This document shows positions 22,042 through 34,096 of a DNA stretch of 64,000 nt, piece after piece (position 1 is the stretch's first letter; each line of letters begins with the position of its first letter). Under the pieces are notes generated by a model, which saw nothing but the letters and a program-made list of their open reading frames with translations, was not told where the DNA came from and made no database searches. The position numbers were made by a program, and so were the translations under genes. The DNA is from Larix kaempferi (taxonomy: Eukaryota > Streptophyta > Pinopsida > Pinales > Pinaceae). The stretch covers positions 19,965,501 through 20,029,500 of the forward strand of contig BSBM01000047.1 in the NCBI GenBank assembly GCA_027924585.1, written 5' to 3'.

Positions 22042-23289
22042 TCAAAATTAGATAGGTCAGCCTAGAGGAAGGAAAAGTTGGCACTTTTTCCCTATAAATA
22101 TAGCATCCTCCTCTCATTTGTAATCAAAAAAAAGAAAGATCATGGTATCAAATATGACTAAAATCTAATTTCTCTTATGGTATATGAGTTCTTGATGCGA
22201 TGTACATCTCTCTTCTTGGCTCTTCTAGGGTTTCTAAGGATATTTCTTGGTGTGGAGGCTTCTTTGCATATCTTTCAAGCTATTTCTAGAAGGAAGGATT
22301 CTTGGGTCTCTTTCTCTTCTCCTTTTCTCCATTAATTGTGTTAAGATCTTGAACCTCTTGTCTTGCATTGTCGAAGGTGTAAGAGCAATTTAGGGTTTCA
22401 TCCATTGTTGATTTAGTCTTGTTGGTGAGGCGTTCCTCTTAAAGGATCCCTCGTGTATTGGGCCTTAACATCTTGTTTGTCCTAATTAGGTCAAGTGCTA
22501 ACATAACCTAGGATTTCTTAGCCTTTCCCTAATTCATCAAACACTGAATTGTCAATTCTTGGGAAAAAGCTAGCCTTGATTTTTTTTCATTTCCCTAGGG
22601 ATAAGACTTAGGTCTATTTCCCTCATCTTCTCTTTTTCAAATTTGAAATTTCCAATTCTATATTTTATATATTTATAAATACAAAAAATTAAATATACCA
22701 AAAAACCCTAAAAAATAAATATAGAAAACCCCTAAAAATCAAAATATATTGCAGGATTGAAGAAACTAATCCATCAAAGTGAGGCACCCTACTTGATTTT
22801 ATGGTAGATCCTCAGGAGCGTCATCTTGTGGCTAGTTTGAGAGATTAACGATTATGTACAAGTGCTATCTATGTTTTTTCAGATTTGATTTGACAAGTAT
22901 AACCATCTAAATTCATCTTTGAAGAGTATTATAAGCTGAAGACAAGGTCTATTATCAGACCTACTCACTCGGGCATCCATCTAGTGGTTCAAGTTGATCT
23001 TCTTGTGATTTATGGGGGTTGGTTAGGGCACAAACCAGATCTGGTAAGTCAATTCCAGATTTGTCTTCGTCTTACTCATTCATTGGCTGCCCCAAAGGTG
23101 TGATTTCTATCCCTCTCCATTAGTAAGTTGGCATTGTTTTAAGTGATTTCCATCTATATTTGAGCATATTTTGTTGGTTGTCCTCTTATAACAGCAGCAA
23201 GGGTTGTAATCATTTGCCCTAGGTTGTGAGCGTTTATTATTTATAACTCCTACCCTCTTGAAGTACTTGGTAAATGTGCATGTATTCAT
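22042..23289. other. Decayed LTR sequence, no gene
   Basis: CCCTATAAATATAGCATCC near 22090 looks like an LTR promoter on the plus strand. CATGGTATCAAATATGA near 22141 looks like a decayed copia primer-binding site. The rest (CCCTAAAAA-rich at 22690-22750) resembles the gypsy LTR body. No coding domain was found. Confidence 0.4.
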
Positions 23290-23519
23290 TGCTTTGACTC
23301 CATAAGGCATTGATCTTTGTCAAGAGGTTGCTCATGGAGTATTCTTGTTTTGCAAGTCTATTTCACCTATATTAGAGACTCCCCCTTGGCCTCTAGGAGT
23401 TGGCCTAAAGTGTAAGGAGAGTGCATTGTGGTGACAGTGGGTGTATCTCTTGATTAGTTTCCAATCTTAGCACTTGGCCTTCACAAGCTTTTGGAAGGGT
23501 GCTAGTTTGTACGGTAACA
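23290..23519 (+). repeat. Gypsy LTR 3' end
   Basis: It has GCTTTGACTCCATAAGGCAT, CTCCCCCTTGGCCTCTAGG, GGTGACAGTGGG and the terminus TAGTTTGTACGGTAACA at 23519. The order and ending match copies A-D of the gypsy LTR, at lower similarity. No primer-binding site follows, so it is a solo or truncated LTR. Confidence 0.6.
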
Positions 23520-23754
23520 GATCTGATTTATGCTATGTACCTCGGTCGTTCTCTATAATTAAAAACTGTTCTCTAATAGATTTTTCAGATTCTGATTTTA
23601 TGTGAAGGGGCAAGAATGAAATAAAAACAGTAATGGATCTTTATGTGCTTGGTATGGTTGGCTGGAATATGGTTTTGCAGCACTGTTGTAAGTTGTAACT
23701 AAGATTTATTTTTGCTCCAAGCATCCTCTTGGGTTTAAAATTGTTTTTCATTAA

Positions 23755-24064
23755 GTCTTTCAAACCTCAAAGGGTTTTGATTCCATTTAGCTCAAGGATA
23801 GGCACCAGTCTACTTGAATTCACCATAATAATATCCATTGTATTTAATAAACTGTTGGATTGCTAAATATGGTTGTTAAAGAAGATTGAAAGGGTAATTT
23901 AGCAATCATACATAGGGAAAAACCCCTTGTGCCGGAGGAGAGCTGACCTAAAGTGAAGGGAGATCCTATTGAGGTGACATTGGGATGGGTTTCTAATAAG
24001 TTGCCTAAGTTTGCATTCTTGCATGGACTTGAATATTTTACAGGTTCAGATTTAGAAGGTAACA
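23755..24064 (+). repeat. Second decayed gypsy LTR 3' end
   Basis: ATTCCATTTAGCTCAAGG, AACCCCTTGTGCCGGAGGAG, CTGACCTAAAGTGAAGGGAG, GGTGACATTGGG and a GAAGGTAACA end follow the same word order as the other LTRs. It is a different, more diverged copy. Confidence 0.5.
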
Positions 24065-25476
24065 TGGCCTATAGAGAACAGTTAATTAAGAGAATGAAAC
24101 AGTAAACTGCATGTAGGGAATTCTTGAAGGTAGCCTTACTTACAAAAATAATCATAAAAAAGGTAAATTATAAAGTACATCCATTTCAAAAACAAATAAC
24201 CTACACTAAAAGGAGGTTGCTACCTTTCAATAAACGCTACGACGGACTACAGTAACTGCAGCAACTGGCATGCATATGGACAAGGACAATATATCCTAAA
24301 GAGGGAAGGGAGTAGTATCCATAGACAAAATGGCTGCCATTTTTCCATATCATTTCCCACATTCTCTCAACTACTATGCAATTCTCCTTTCTTTGAGAGA
24401 AATCTGAAAACAGCTACGAGTTTTAACCCATAACAGTGAACGGCCATAACTTTCACATAGTTATAGTTGAAACGTGTCACAGAGACCAATATGTGACAAT
24501 ATTCATCATCATTTTATTATGAAAACCCAGATAATCCACATGTATTTGTGTTGATCCATCTTTTTAATTGCTACAAGGTCTAGATCTATAGATTTTTTAC
24601 TATATTATTAATAATAATTCTATAACACAATCTAATCATCTGAACTTTCTTAGCTGTCTTTTTAAACCTTGTGCAGCTTTTAGCAGAGGTTATTCATACT
24701 ACTGCAACATTTTTGGAATAATAATCTTGTTTCTTATTTTTACAGGTCCTTAACATGATTTGAGATTGATCCAAAATCTCAAACCCTGAAAGTTAGAACT
24801 GAATCTTCTTTTTTTTTTATTTTAGGGATGGCTATTTGCTCAAACATCTCACATTCTCCTATATGCAAGTCGAATCACTTAATCCTCGGAAATTCAGAAT
24901 GTAGTATACAGTTCTGCATGTTTCAGCAAGAAACAGCAGCTAGAATTTACCAATTCTACAGCAATTTTTTTCTTTTGAAAAATGCATTTTATGTTATATA
25001 ATACATTATTGCACAGAAAACTACAATAGAGGATACATCAATGCATGTACATAAATGGAAGTGCTACTACCATTATAAAAATTCGAACACATTCCTCTCT
25101 TTCTACTACATTTGGTCACTGTAACCAAAGTTTAGCAGATTTTATTTCCATCATCCATATGGTTGTGGTTGTGAAATTGTTTTAAAGACCTAATCAGCTT
25201 TAAATCAGACGGATGACATGTTAAAATATAAACATTATTGAAAAATATTAATTAAAGGGCATATACACTGAGCATAGCTGTTATCAAAGTTTTCGTATTC
25301 TGGGCAACAAAGCAATGAATCCATAGGTTGTTTTCATTCTGCTTTTCAATTATATTGTATGGTCCCGAGGAACTCTAGCCATTCATCCCTCAAGAATTTG
25401 TAGGCTTTTATCACCTGATATCCTAATAACATAAAAGGAACATAACAGTAATTGCAGGTAGAAATGTATGCATTAC
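24065..25476. other. AT-rich intronic sequence, nothing recognised
   Basis: No repeat boundary or coding homology was seen. Under the VPS9A model this is the start of intron 2 on the minus strand, directly after exon 2. Confidence 0.4.
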
Positions 25477-25624
25477 CTCACCAGCACTATCAAGTTCGTC
25501 TTCTGTTGCACCAGCCCATAAAGGATGAGCCCTGAAAGCTTCCTCCATGGTGATAAGGAATTCTTGTACACTCTTACTGTCCTTTTCTGGATCAGGGGCA
25601 TTGTTTGAGAAAGATACAATAAAG
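25477..25624 (-). CDS. VPS9A: VPS9A-like Rab5 GEF, exon 2
   Basis: This 148-bp exon gives one completing base plus 49 codons. The peptide runs FIVSFSNNAPDPEK, then VQEFLITMEEAFRAHPLW, then ELDSAGE. This is the highly conserved helical region just upstream of the VPS9 catalytic domain in plant VPS9A. The acceptor is CAG before the CTTTATT at 25624 and the donor is GTAATG after GAG at 25477, both canonical on the minus strand. The phase fits exon 1 exactly. The next expected block (GLEKYVMTKLF-like) was not found at 1-25476, so exon 3 should lie left of the window or be too diverged for me to see. Nothing in the exon is broken. Confidence 0.88.
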
Positions 25625-25699
25625 CTGCCATTCAAAGCAGTTAACTTCATGAAAACTGTCACAGTAATTTTCATTAGCTATTGCACCTGACACAAAATC

Positions 25700-27149
25700 T
25701 TAACTGTTGCAATTCTAGGATCAAACCATATTGAAGCAGAATATGTCATAAGTGCAATCTTTATTCCATATACCAAAGACCACACTTGACAAAAGAACAG
25801 AATTTCTTTCTTATAAGTGGAGCCTGAAGGTGCTTTGCTAAAATACAATTCCAACCCCAAAAAAGCAATTTTAAAACAAATAAGACGTGGTTTGCTGTCA
25901 AATAGCATTGGATGGAAAAAATTTAGAGGACAGAAGCAGAAATTAATAAAATCTGTACATAGAAACTTTGCAAAAATATTCGACTAGAAAACAGCACAGG
26001 ATATATCTTAAACGTGTATTTTTTTGTTCTGGAAGATGCATCTTATATTTCATTACTTAATGATAAAGAATACATCAACAAATACAACATCATGGAGCCA
26101 AAGCTTCAGCATATAGGTTGCCCCTGCCCACATAAGCAAGGAGGACTAGCATATCAGCTTTGGCTACAACCCCAAGAGAATCCACATCTCTCCTGAAAAT
26201 AGCAATCTTGGCTGAGATCTCAACAGCCAACTCTAATCTAAAAGTTGTAATTTCACCCAATCCCCCCTTTTTCTTTGTTATCTCTTCTTTTTGTGATAAA
26301 ATGCTTCCTTTGACTATTAATATAAACAGTAAATGTACATAGGCAATCTATACAAAAAAATGGGCCATCATTACCAGCATAACCAAAAGCAAGGCTCAAA
26401 ATTGGGTTGGTTACACGCCAAAAACACCAACTATACTAATACCGACCCCTTCAACATGCAATATAAATATTGAAAGTCCAGACTCCATATAGTGACCAAA
26501 TAGTTTCATTACCAAACAGCCCGAGGCCTAGAAACAAACACAAGCCAATTATCATCAGGCAGCAGCATGAAGGGGCCCAGCACTAGGTGGCAGATCATCA
26601 CTGTCCTCTGGGGTCGACCCCCAATCAACAGCAGTCAGCTCAAGGATATCCAGTTCGCAGACATGATTGTCAGGTTTTGGATGATTCTCAGCCTCAAAGA
26701 TGGCAAGCATGAGCACCAGAAACTTGTCATTGAATTGAGCAAGCTGGGGCAACCAGTTGCATCAGTGTTCCCTCCTCTCTCTCACTATTCTTCCATCCCG
26801 ATGCCGAGGCTGATCCTCCAATCTCTGAGACTACCAAGACTGGACTGAATGCACTAGAGAGGCTTCAGGTGGCTCTCTACTCATAGTGCACTGGTCACCT
26901 CCCTAGAAATCAGACACTGTCATAAGCGGGCCACATCCAATACCACATTCTATACCTATACAAGAATCTACATATAAAAACTCACATGAATTAGGGGGTT
27001 GGCATATCACTAAAACATCTGTGTGATTAAATAAGGCATCATTCCTTTTTTCCAAATAACAAAGGAAATTTCCGCTCTTATAAGTTGCCATGAAACTTGA
27101 AACTCCATAGCCCATAGTAGCTTATTTCCTAGCAATGTTGTTTTCCATG
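25700..27149. other. Intronic sequence with one unrecognised minus-strand frame
   Basis: A minus-strand frame at 26752-26555 (MPQLAQFNDKFLVLMLAIF ... DWGSTPEDSDDLPPSAGP) has a coding-like composition, but I do not recognise it and it has no splice context that I can defend. The rest is AT-rich and unassigned. Confidence 0.3.
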
Positions 27150-27567
27150 AATTGGAAGCAGGTATTGACAACAAAAGGACACATCACACAACCCACTCCC
27201 AAGCAGACTTGGAAAGTGGACTAACCAAAAGAGGTGGTTGAGCATTTCAACTCATCTACACAAAGGCGACTTAGGATAAGAGACCCCAAATGAATTAGTC
27301 TCCTACCAACAGGCAAGTCGCCCATTATCGGAGACCAAGCAAAAAGTGCCTTTTTGGGTTCCATCAGAAACTTCCACAGGCTACGAAGCCTAGAGAACCA
27401 AACTTTCTCTTTTGATTTTAATCTCCAAATTTTATTTGTTAGCCATCAATAATAGGCTTTGGGGCACAACCACTTGTACCCATAAACTGGTTTGAATTTG
27501 ACGAAAGCCTTAGATGATGAGATATTTTCCATTTCCAATCACGCCAAACTCGAGGGGCTTGTACGTT
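27150..27567 (-). pseudogene. L1-type LINE, zinc-binding reverse transcriptase tail fragment
   Basis: On the minus strand a reading includes KVWFSRLRSLWKFLMEPKKA, then LFAWSPIMGDLPVGRRLIHL and LSRLCVDELKCSTTSF. This is the W..F......K..FAW....G.LP...RL pattern of the zinc-binding region after RT in plant LINEs. The Cys/His ligands are largely lost. The right side ends where LTR-like sequence (TGTTATCACCC, 27568) begins. Confidence 0.6.
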
Positions 27568-27819
27568 TGTTATCACCCAGAATTGACCTTTGGGAATTTA
27601 GTCCTAGGGGAATCGAATGAACACTTAAGGAAAGTATTGATGTCACATTGCACAATCCCTCTCACTTTGGGCTAGTGCTTGCTAGCCTATGGGGGGGATC
27701 CCTAGTGATCTGAAGTCTAAAATCTTCAAGTATTCCCTGCCAATCATATTCTCTCACAAGCGGAAAGCTCTTCATCAACGAAATGGAATTGGGGCGCTTA
27801 TGGTTTCTCTCATAGTATA

Positions 27820-28555
27820 TTGATATTCCGACAGATGACCAAACTGCAGATGTTCTCACCAAGCCTCTTTCCAAGATGAAGTTCAAATGCTTTCGCGAAA
27901 GACTTGGAGTAGAAGAGAACGTGTCCCTCCTTGAGCCCTAAGATGATATAGAGATGTCTTACCCTGCATTCACCCAGGTGCCTCTACTCGTCCAGGTGCT
28001 CAACCAGGTATGGGAGAAATCCCATCGGCAGATGAGTCGGACAAGCAGTAGATGATCGGGTTCACACAGGTGCCTCTACTAGTCCAAGTTCTCAGCCAGG
28101 TATGGGAGAATCCCATCGGTAGATGAGACGAACAGGTAGTAGATGGCCATGTGATTGCACAGGTCCCTCTACTCGTTCAGGTTCTCAGCCAAGCATGGGA
28201 GTACCCCATCGGCAGATGAGATGAAGAGGTAGTAGATGGTCGTGCACATCTGCTCGTCCAGGTTCTCAGCCAGGTATGGGGAGATCCCATCGACAGATGA
28301 GACGGACATGTAGCAGATAGTATAGCAGTTGGTAAAGCCTCTCTCTCGGACATCTAGGTAGGATGGGGAGACTCTCTTGGACTCCCCGAAGGACTGGTGG
28401 AGATGATGCATGAAGACACTTCTCGAAGGACTAAGACTATGCTGACAATCTTCAGTATGTATAGAGATGATGGAGACAGTATAAATGTACAGATGAAACC
28501 CAGATGATCGTGATGTTGATGAAGATCGAAGAATACCTTCCTCGTTGAGAGGGAG
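27820..28555 (+). pseudogene. Copia pol tail and repeat leader (second element of the first family)
   Basis: Only the last part of pol is present (TDDQTADVLTKPLSKMKFKC and LGVEENVSLLEP, stop at about 27941). A four-unit tandem repeat follows at 27975-28330 and the polypurine tract GAGAGGGAG before the LTR at 28556. Everything upstream of the RNase H end is missing, so the element is 5' truncated at about 27820. Confidence 0.85.
27975..28330 (+). repeat. Tandem repeat, 4 units, same family as 5779-6400
   Basis: The units carry GGTTCTCAGCCAGGTATGGG and GGCAGATGAG words at about 81-97-bp spacing. The copy number (4 versus 7) differs from the sister element, showing expansion or loss. Confidence 0.85.
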
Positions 28556-29108
28556 TGTTGGAATTTGTGCAACTTCAAAAGATATTATTATTGTATTTGA
28601 TTGTACCTCCTAAGGGAGTTGAACTTGATGTAATTAATTATGTAAACCCTTGAAAGAATCAATGTAAACCTTGGGGTGAAAAGAAAACAAAAGAAAAGAT
28701 TAAAATTAATTTATTAATTGCCCCCCAAGAGAAATCAGCCCAGTCAACTGGACAAGTCGTCCCAGTTAGGATAAAAGCCAGTTTGGCACTTGTATAAATA
28801 AAGGGAAAGTTCACCTCATTATTCACTCATCCACTTCACACAAGTTCGCATCACTTGGAGAGAGAGGTTTGCATCTGCAGAAGGAGAAGACTATTTCTGG
28901 AGGTTTCTACTTGGAAAGTATTTCCATCATTTCTCTTTCATTATTGTACTTTGATCTTGGAATTATTATCTCTATACGAAGGTTGTTGGGTTTTCTCCCG
29001 TTTGGGTTTCCCAGGATAAATTCGTGTTATTGTTTTGTGTTGTCTTTCTTCTAGTGATCCTATTTATGCATTTGAATTATTATGTTATGAATGTATGAAA
29101 ATCTAACA
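28556..29108 (+). repeat. Copia 3' LTR, 553 bp
   Basis: It opens TGTTGGAATTTGTGCAAC, has a TATAAATAAAGGG promoter near 28794 and closes GAAAATCTAACA. It is intact and uninterrupted, so it serves as the reference for the split LTR at 6619-8909. It directly abuts gypsy LTR copy B. Confidence 0.87.
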
Positions 29109-29774
29109 AGAATTAGGCCTACAATTTTATATCAAAATCAGAAAAATAAAAAATAAAAAAAATTGAATTTTTGGGCCTCCCTAAAATTTCGGCCTTAAAA
29201 TCTTGCCCCTAAATTCTCGCAGCCCTAAATTCTCGAGAACCCAAAATTTAGGCCCTAAATTCTCACCGCTCTAAAATCTCGCCCCTAAATTCTCGCAGCA
29301 CTAAATTCATGTGACCCCAAAATCTTGGCCCTAAATTCCCGTGACCCTAAATTTTCGCAGCCCTAAAATCTCGACCCAAATTTCAGCTTTAAATTCTCGC
29401 GGCCCTAAATTCTCGTGATCTCAAAATTTTGGCCCTAAATTCTCGCGGACCTAAACTTTTGGCCCTAAAATTTCAGGCATGAAACCCTCCGCCTGTCTTT
29501 TTAACCCTAAACAAACCTGCAAAACTACTATACAAGTACCATCCTAACTCTCTCTATTACTCTGTGTTTGACTCCATTAGAGGCATTGATCTATGCTTTA
29601 AGGTGTTTGGAAGGAATTTGGCATCTACTTGGCAGGTACATTAAAGGGCTCTCCCCTTGGGACAACATTGGATCCCAAAGAAGTTAGGAGATTGGACAAA
29701 GGTGATAGCAATCCAAGTCTCTTATGTGATTGCCTTTCACTTGCAAGCCTAGCTTGCTAGTTTGAACGGTAACA
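29109..29774 (+). repeat. Ty3-gypsy LTR, copy B (5' truncated)
   Basis: It starts inside the LTR at GAATTAGGCCTACAATTTTA and ends GAACGGTAACA. It is close to copy A base for base, including the CCCTAAA array (29180-29488) and the TTTGACTCCATTAGAGGCAT block. Its missing 5' part is replaced by the copia LTR. Confidence 0.75.
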
Positions 29775-30042
29775 CCCTAAAAACCCAAAAAGTATAAAAT
29801 CCTAAAAAACCCTAAAAAAACTACAAAAAATCAGACCTAAAACCATAAAGACCTAAACCTAACCCTAAAGAGACTTCTCATCCTCCTCCTTCAGCCCTAA
29901 ACTCTTCTTCCTAGCCTTCAGCCTACCCCTTTTCCTCCCTTCCTCTCACTGTTGCATCCTAACAATCCTGAACTGTCCCAAATCAGACCTAAAATACCCC
30001 CCTAAGCCCTAGCATTACCTTCTCTAGGCCAGCGCTCCTTTC

Positions 30043-30868
30043 TATTGGAAAAACTAGATGTATGTATAAATTTTAAAAATTTTGCAACATATATCAGTCA
30101 TTACCATACACCTACATAAGTAAGGATCACTGAAGGTAAGACAATGACAGAGAGAACACGAGATTACCCTAGGAAACCCTCTTGGGGTAGAAAACCCAGC
30201 CAAAACTTCTCTTTAGATTCCTCAACAACGTACAATACCAGTACAAAACTTTGAACTAAGTAAGTAGTGCTGAAACAATACCTCTATTTCTGCACTTATA
30301 AACTCCACTAGCAGCTGATAACACACTTACAGTAACAGGCTGATAATGATCCCAAAATTGACTGTGATGACCTCTTGCTGTAGCAGACTTATGGTAGACA
30401 CTGTAGCAGCCTTATTTCCCTCCTTGTAGCAGTTAGTAACAGCAGTAGCAACCTTGATTAGTGGCAGCCTAACAGCAGAGTCTTTTCCAAAATTGTGTGT
30501 CCAAGTGATAGGGGTCAGCCCCTTTTATACTTGGGCTTGGCTGCCCTAAGCAGCCCCCTAGGACTGAGTTTGACACTTGGCATGAGTTTGACACTTGGCA
30601 AGAGCCTTTTGACACTTGGCATCAGTTTGACACTTGCATGAGCCTTTTGACACTTGGTCCTAAAGTTAACACTTGGCATCAGTTTGACACTTGCATGAGC
30701 CTTTTGACACTTGGTCCTAAAGTTAACACTTGGCATCAGCCTTTTGACACTTGATCCTAAAGTTAACACTTGGCATCAGCCTTTTGACACTTGGCATGAA
30801 AAAACTTGTTTTTATGTACATAGTTTAATTACAACAAAAATAGCTTCCAAAGCCCTTCTATTTCAACA
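30043..30868 (-). mobile_element. Copia solo LTR, 826 bp, inserted in gypsy LTR copy C
   Basis: CTTTC occurs at 30038-30042 and 30869-30873 as the target duplication. Removal restores the sequence seen in copy D. The minus strand opens TGTTGAAATAGAAGG and ends near TTTTCCAATA (CA mutated to TA). It has the GGGTTTTCTACCCC ... GGGTTTCCTAGG pattern of copia LTR leaders near 30160-30200. It contains a minisatellite. Confidence 0.8.
30569..30798. repeat. Minisatellite of TTTGACACTTGGCATCAG-like units
   Basis: About a dozen 12-19-bp units built on TGACACTTGG are arranged in a higher-order pattern (CAGTTTGACACTTGCATGAG and CCTAAAGTTAACACTTGG alternate). It is confined to the copia solo LTR. The minus-strand reading gives a VKLMPSV repeat peptide by chance. 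Confidence 0.85.
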
Positions 30869-31830
30869 CTTTCCCTTGCCCTTCTAGCACCCCCTTGAAA
30901 CCTAAAACGAGGTCCTAAAGGCCCTTTTGAGGTGTCCCTTCAAGCTTAGCTCTCTGCTGCTCAAAATCAGACCTGCAAAAACGCTAAATCAAGGTTAATA
31001 AAATCAGACTTGAATTTTGGTGAAGTAAAGGTTAAAGTAATGTTAACCAGTGGATTGATATGAAGGATTTATAGACTATATTTATTTGCTTCAGATATCT
31101 ATTTTCCAGTCCCATAGGCATTCTTATACAATGATGTTCTTTGATCATTGAACTAAGTCTGTTTTGCATTGTTATTGGGTACTTACTGTTGCTGTTATAC
31201 ATTTTTCTACTACTGGTCAACCTTACTAGTTAATGCATATGTTAATGTTTAATGCCTTGGCACTGTGATATCTAGGTCTTTGATATACAAGGTCTGGTTT
31301 ACTCTCAATTATTCCATTTTGAATGGCGTTACTGACTGAAATGCTAATCTAAAGTGTAAGTTATAAGGTCATGCAACAATAATACCGATATCATACCGTG
31401 ACTTGGGCAATTGAATGCACTTATTGTTTGCTATTGGATGCTGAACCAAATGATAAGTGATATATGATAAACATCGAACCATATTATTGGCAACCTAACA
31501 TGTGCATACTAATGGTTAGTGCCATACACTTGAACATTGCTTATTATCTCCATACCACAATACTTGTCTTAAACTATTGCCTAATTAAAACTATCTTTAG
31601 TGTATCTTCTTCATCCTCTACTTGACTCCATAAAGGCACCGATCTATCGCTTGAGGTTGTGGAAGGTGTTCTCTAGCTTAATTATTGACAGGTACATCGA
31701 TAAGGGCTCTCCCCTTGGAGGTCAAGACACTCCAAAGAAGTCAAGGACTCGTGATCGAGGTGACATTGGGTCACAAGTCCGTACATGTGCTTACTGGGCA
31801 CTGGCCTGCTAGTTTGCCCAGTAACATTTT

Positions 31831-31848
31831 TGGCGCCATTGCAAGGGA
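31831..31848 (+). promoter_or_regulatory. Primer-binding site of the gypsy element
   Basis: TGGCGCCATTGCAAGGGA lies five bases after the LTR end. It resembles the TGGCGCCGTTGCCGGGGA site used by Athila/Tat-type plant gypsy elements. It establishes plus orientation. Confidence 0.75.
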
Positions 31849-32189
31849 CCTCAAGATTTGTTGAGGTGATTTATCCGAGCAAGAACAACATTTTGGTAAT
31901 TCTTAAGGTACATCCTCATTGATATCAATATATATATAAGGACTAACCTAGCAAGCTTATCTGGCGACTCCACCAAGAACTTAGCCCATTGAATCAGGTA
32001 CGTTCTTGTTTAGTACTTTGGTGAGGTTTGTTTTGGCAGGCCTTTCCTGGCGACTCCAACTGAAGAACATAAAAGAAGTACTCTACAAGAGCGAGGCCAA
32101 GAGGTAAGCTTTATTTTGTCTTTTTATAATATTTTCATTAAAGGCTAACCTTGTAGGTCATATAAGGAAACTACACTGAAGAAAACAAC

Positions 32190-32832
32190 CAACAAGAGAT
32201 GATAAGGCTTCCATTGAAGAAATACGCTTCCATAATCCATATGCTCCATTGGATTTCTCGGATGTTCCTAGATATCCAAATCGGTCACGCAAACACAGGT
32301 TATTTGAGGCCACCCCGATATTCCATCAACATGAAGATACAGCTGCAGAGCATATCCATATGCTCCATTGGATTTCTCGGATGTTCCTAGATATCCAAAT
32401 CGGTCACTCAAACACAGGTTATTCGAGGCCACCCCGATATTCCATCAACATGAAGATACAGCTGCAGAGCATATTGCGAAGGTCAGAGAACATCTTATAA
32501 CATGGGATATTATGGATGAATATCTGAGGATGATATAGTTTCTAAGGTCTCTTGATTTGCAGAATAACAAGAATATGAGTGATTGGTATCATGGGTTTCC
32601 TCCTCAAGGGATTTCTTCACTCTTGCAATTAGTCAAAGCATTTGGGAAAGAGTGGGGACCTAATCTTAACGAAGAAATTATTGAGGCCATGATTTCTCTT
32701 CCCACGAAGGAACCAATCGAAATAACTCCCAGAGAGCATTTCACTCCTCTTAACTTGCCAAACGGTTTGAAGCAGATACCAGAAGCATTTTTGACAAGTG
32801 GATTATGTGATGAAGATGATGACCCTATGTGA
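32190..32832 (+). pseudogene. Ty3-gypsy gag fragment with internal 119-bp duplication
   Basis: The reading begins IEEIRFHNPYAPLDFSDVP, then RLFEATPIFHQHEDTAAEHI. After the second copy of a duplicated 119-bp block it continues IAKVREHLITWDIMDEYLRM, then MSDWYHGFPPQGISSLLQL and FGKEWG, the retrotransposon gag pattern. It ends with GLCDEDDDPM and a stop. The duplication (units from 32241 and 32360) shifts the frame, and a TAG follows YLRMI. Protease, RT and integrase do not follow, so the element lost pol. Confidence 0.75.
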
Positions 32833-34096
32833 CGACCTTGAAAGACGGAAGTGTTTGCCTCAAAATGCTTTTGATGTCCTTGGATATTTGATGTGTGTGT
32901 AGGTCTACAGGTACCCAAAAGATTCACAGGATTCTCGAGCACTCTCAGGAAGAGCACTCATCTCGCAGTTGGAGCGAATGTTACATGGTACCAGTACCAG
33001 TGCACCTTCAGATATGTGCCCAAGAAGAGAGGATCATTTTTTTTCAGGACCATGACGAGGTTATCCAGTCGTTCCTGAGTGGTGGTTATGGCCGGACCCT
33101 TTGGTCCTTCTCTTAGGAGTACTATGGCTTAGTGACATTGTTGACTGCCTTATCTAGAGCTTGTAGCCCTTAGGTTGGTGTCCGGGGCTCCTAGGGGTGG
33201 GTCACTGGGTCACATGATCCCCCACTTGTTTTCTACTCCGATGACAATTCTTTTAGCTATGAGGTTATTGCCTCCTCTTCCAGTCACATGGCACACCCTT
33301 CCTGGTCCTCTTTCAGCATAGCGCCCTCCTTCCTTGGGCATTTTCCAGTGATGACATCATCTCTTCATCCAGGCCATGCTGCTTGATTTTTGGGGGCATT
33401 GAGGAATTATCAGCATTGTTGGGGTTAGATTGGGCATGACGCCCCGCCCCTGCTTACTCCAACCTTCAGTTCAGAGTAATTTGCTCATTTTTGGCTATTT
33501 TAATCATTTTTGCGTAAACTATGAGAAAATGTCCCAAATTACCCACATATTTGATTATTTTATATTATTTCATATTATATTTTTAAGTTGACATTTTATA
33601 ATTTCAAACTGACATTTTAAAGGCATGTCGGCCTAGTTATTTTGTAAAAGTGAGTGTGAGAAGCTATAAATAAACTCTCCTCATTTCATTTTCAAATCAT
33701 AACTCATAGGACAAAAATCATAATGTTACTTTTTTACCGAATATAGCCTTATGAAGTGATGCGCACCTCTTGGAGTGATTTTTCTTTGCTCCTGTGGATG
33801 AAGTTGGAACTTGTCTCGGTTTGCTAATGCTTGGTGGATGCTAGAATTGTTGGAAAAACACATGCTCAAGTAAGTCTAGTCCTTTTAGCCTTGGTTGGTG
33901 AATGGTAGGTGAAATTTTTGCTTCTTGAATGATTGAATGGTGGCCCTGGGGCTGCATTTGTTTTTAATAGGGTCTTTTATTTACCTTCTATCGTCTTTGC
34001 ATGGTGGAAATGCTCCCTAGAGGAGGTTTTCACAAAGTTTAGCCTTGGATCTCCAACTTTGCCCTAGATTAGGCTCTTGTAACAAACCCTGGAGGT
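32833..34096. other. Internal remnant of the gypsy element, no domain recognised
   Basis: 32890-33110 has two overlapping open frames without recognisable motifs. 33120-33480 resembles LTR or untranslated sequence. CTATAAATAAACTCTCC near 33665 is a promoter-like word. No pol homology was seen, so this is a large internal deletion between LTR copies C and D, or foreign filler. Confidence 0.35.

Larger units (their letters stand above)
29775..31826 (+). repeat. Ty3-gypsy 5' LTR, copy C, with a nested copia solo LTR
   Basis: It matches copy D (34097-35658) from about 34450 on. It ends CTAGTTTGCCCAGTAACA at 31826 and is followed by a primer-binding site, which fixes it as a plus-strand 5' LTR. 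The body shares CGCTCAAAATCAGACCTGC-like text and the TTGACTCCATAAAGGCAC block. Its 5' part is cut by copy B, and 30043-30868 is an insertion. Confidence 0.75.

Noticed and set aside
27568-27830. TGTTATCACCC as the 5' end of another gypsy LTR
   Set aside because: It resembles the start at 1196 and abuts a LINE piece, but I could not find a matching 3' end or the expected ACGTT duplication.
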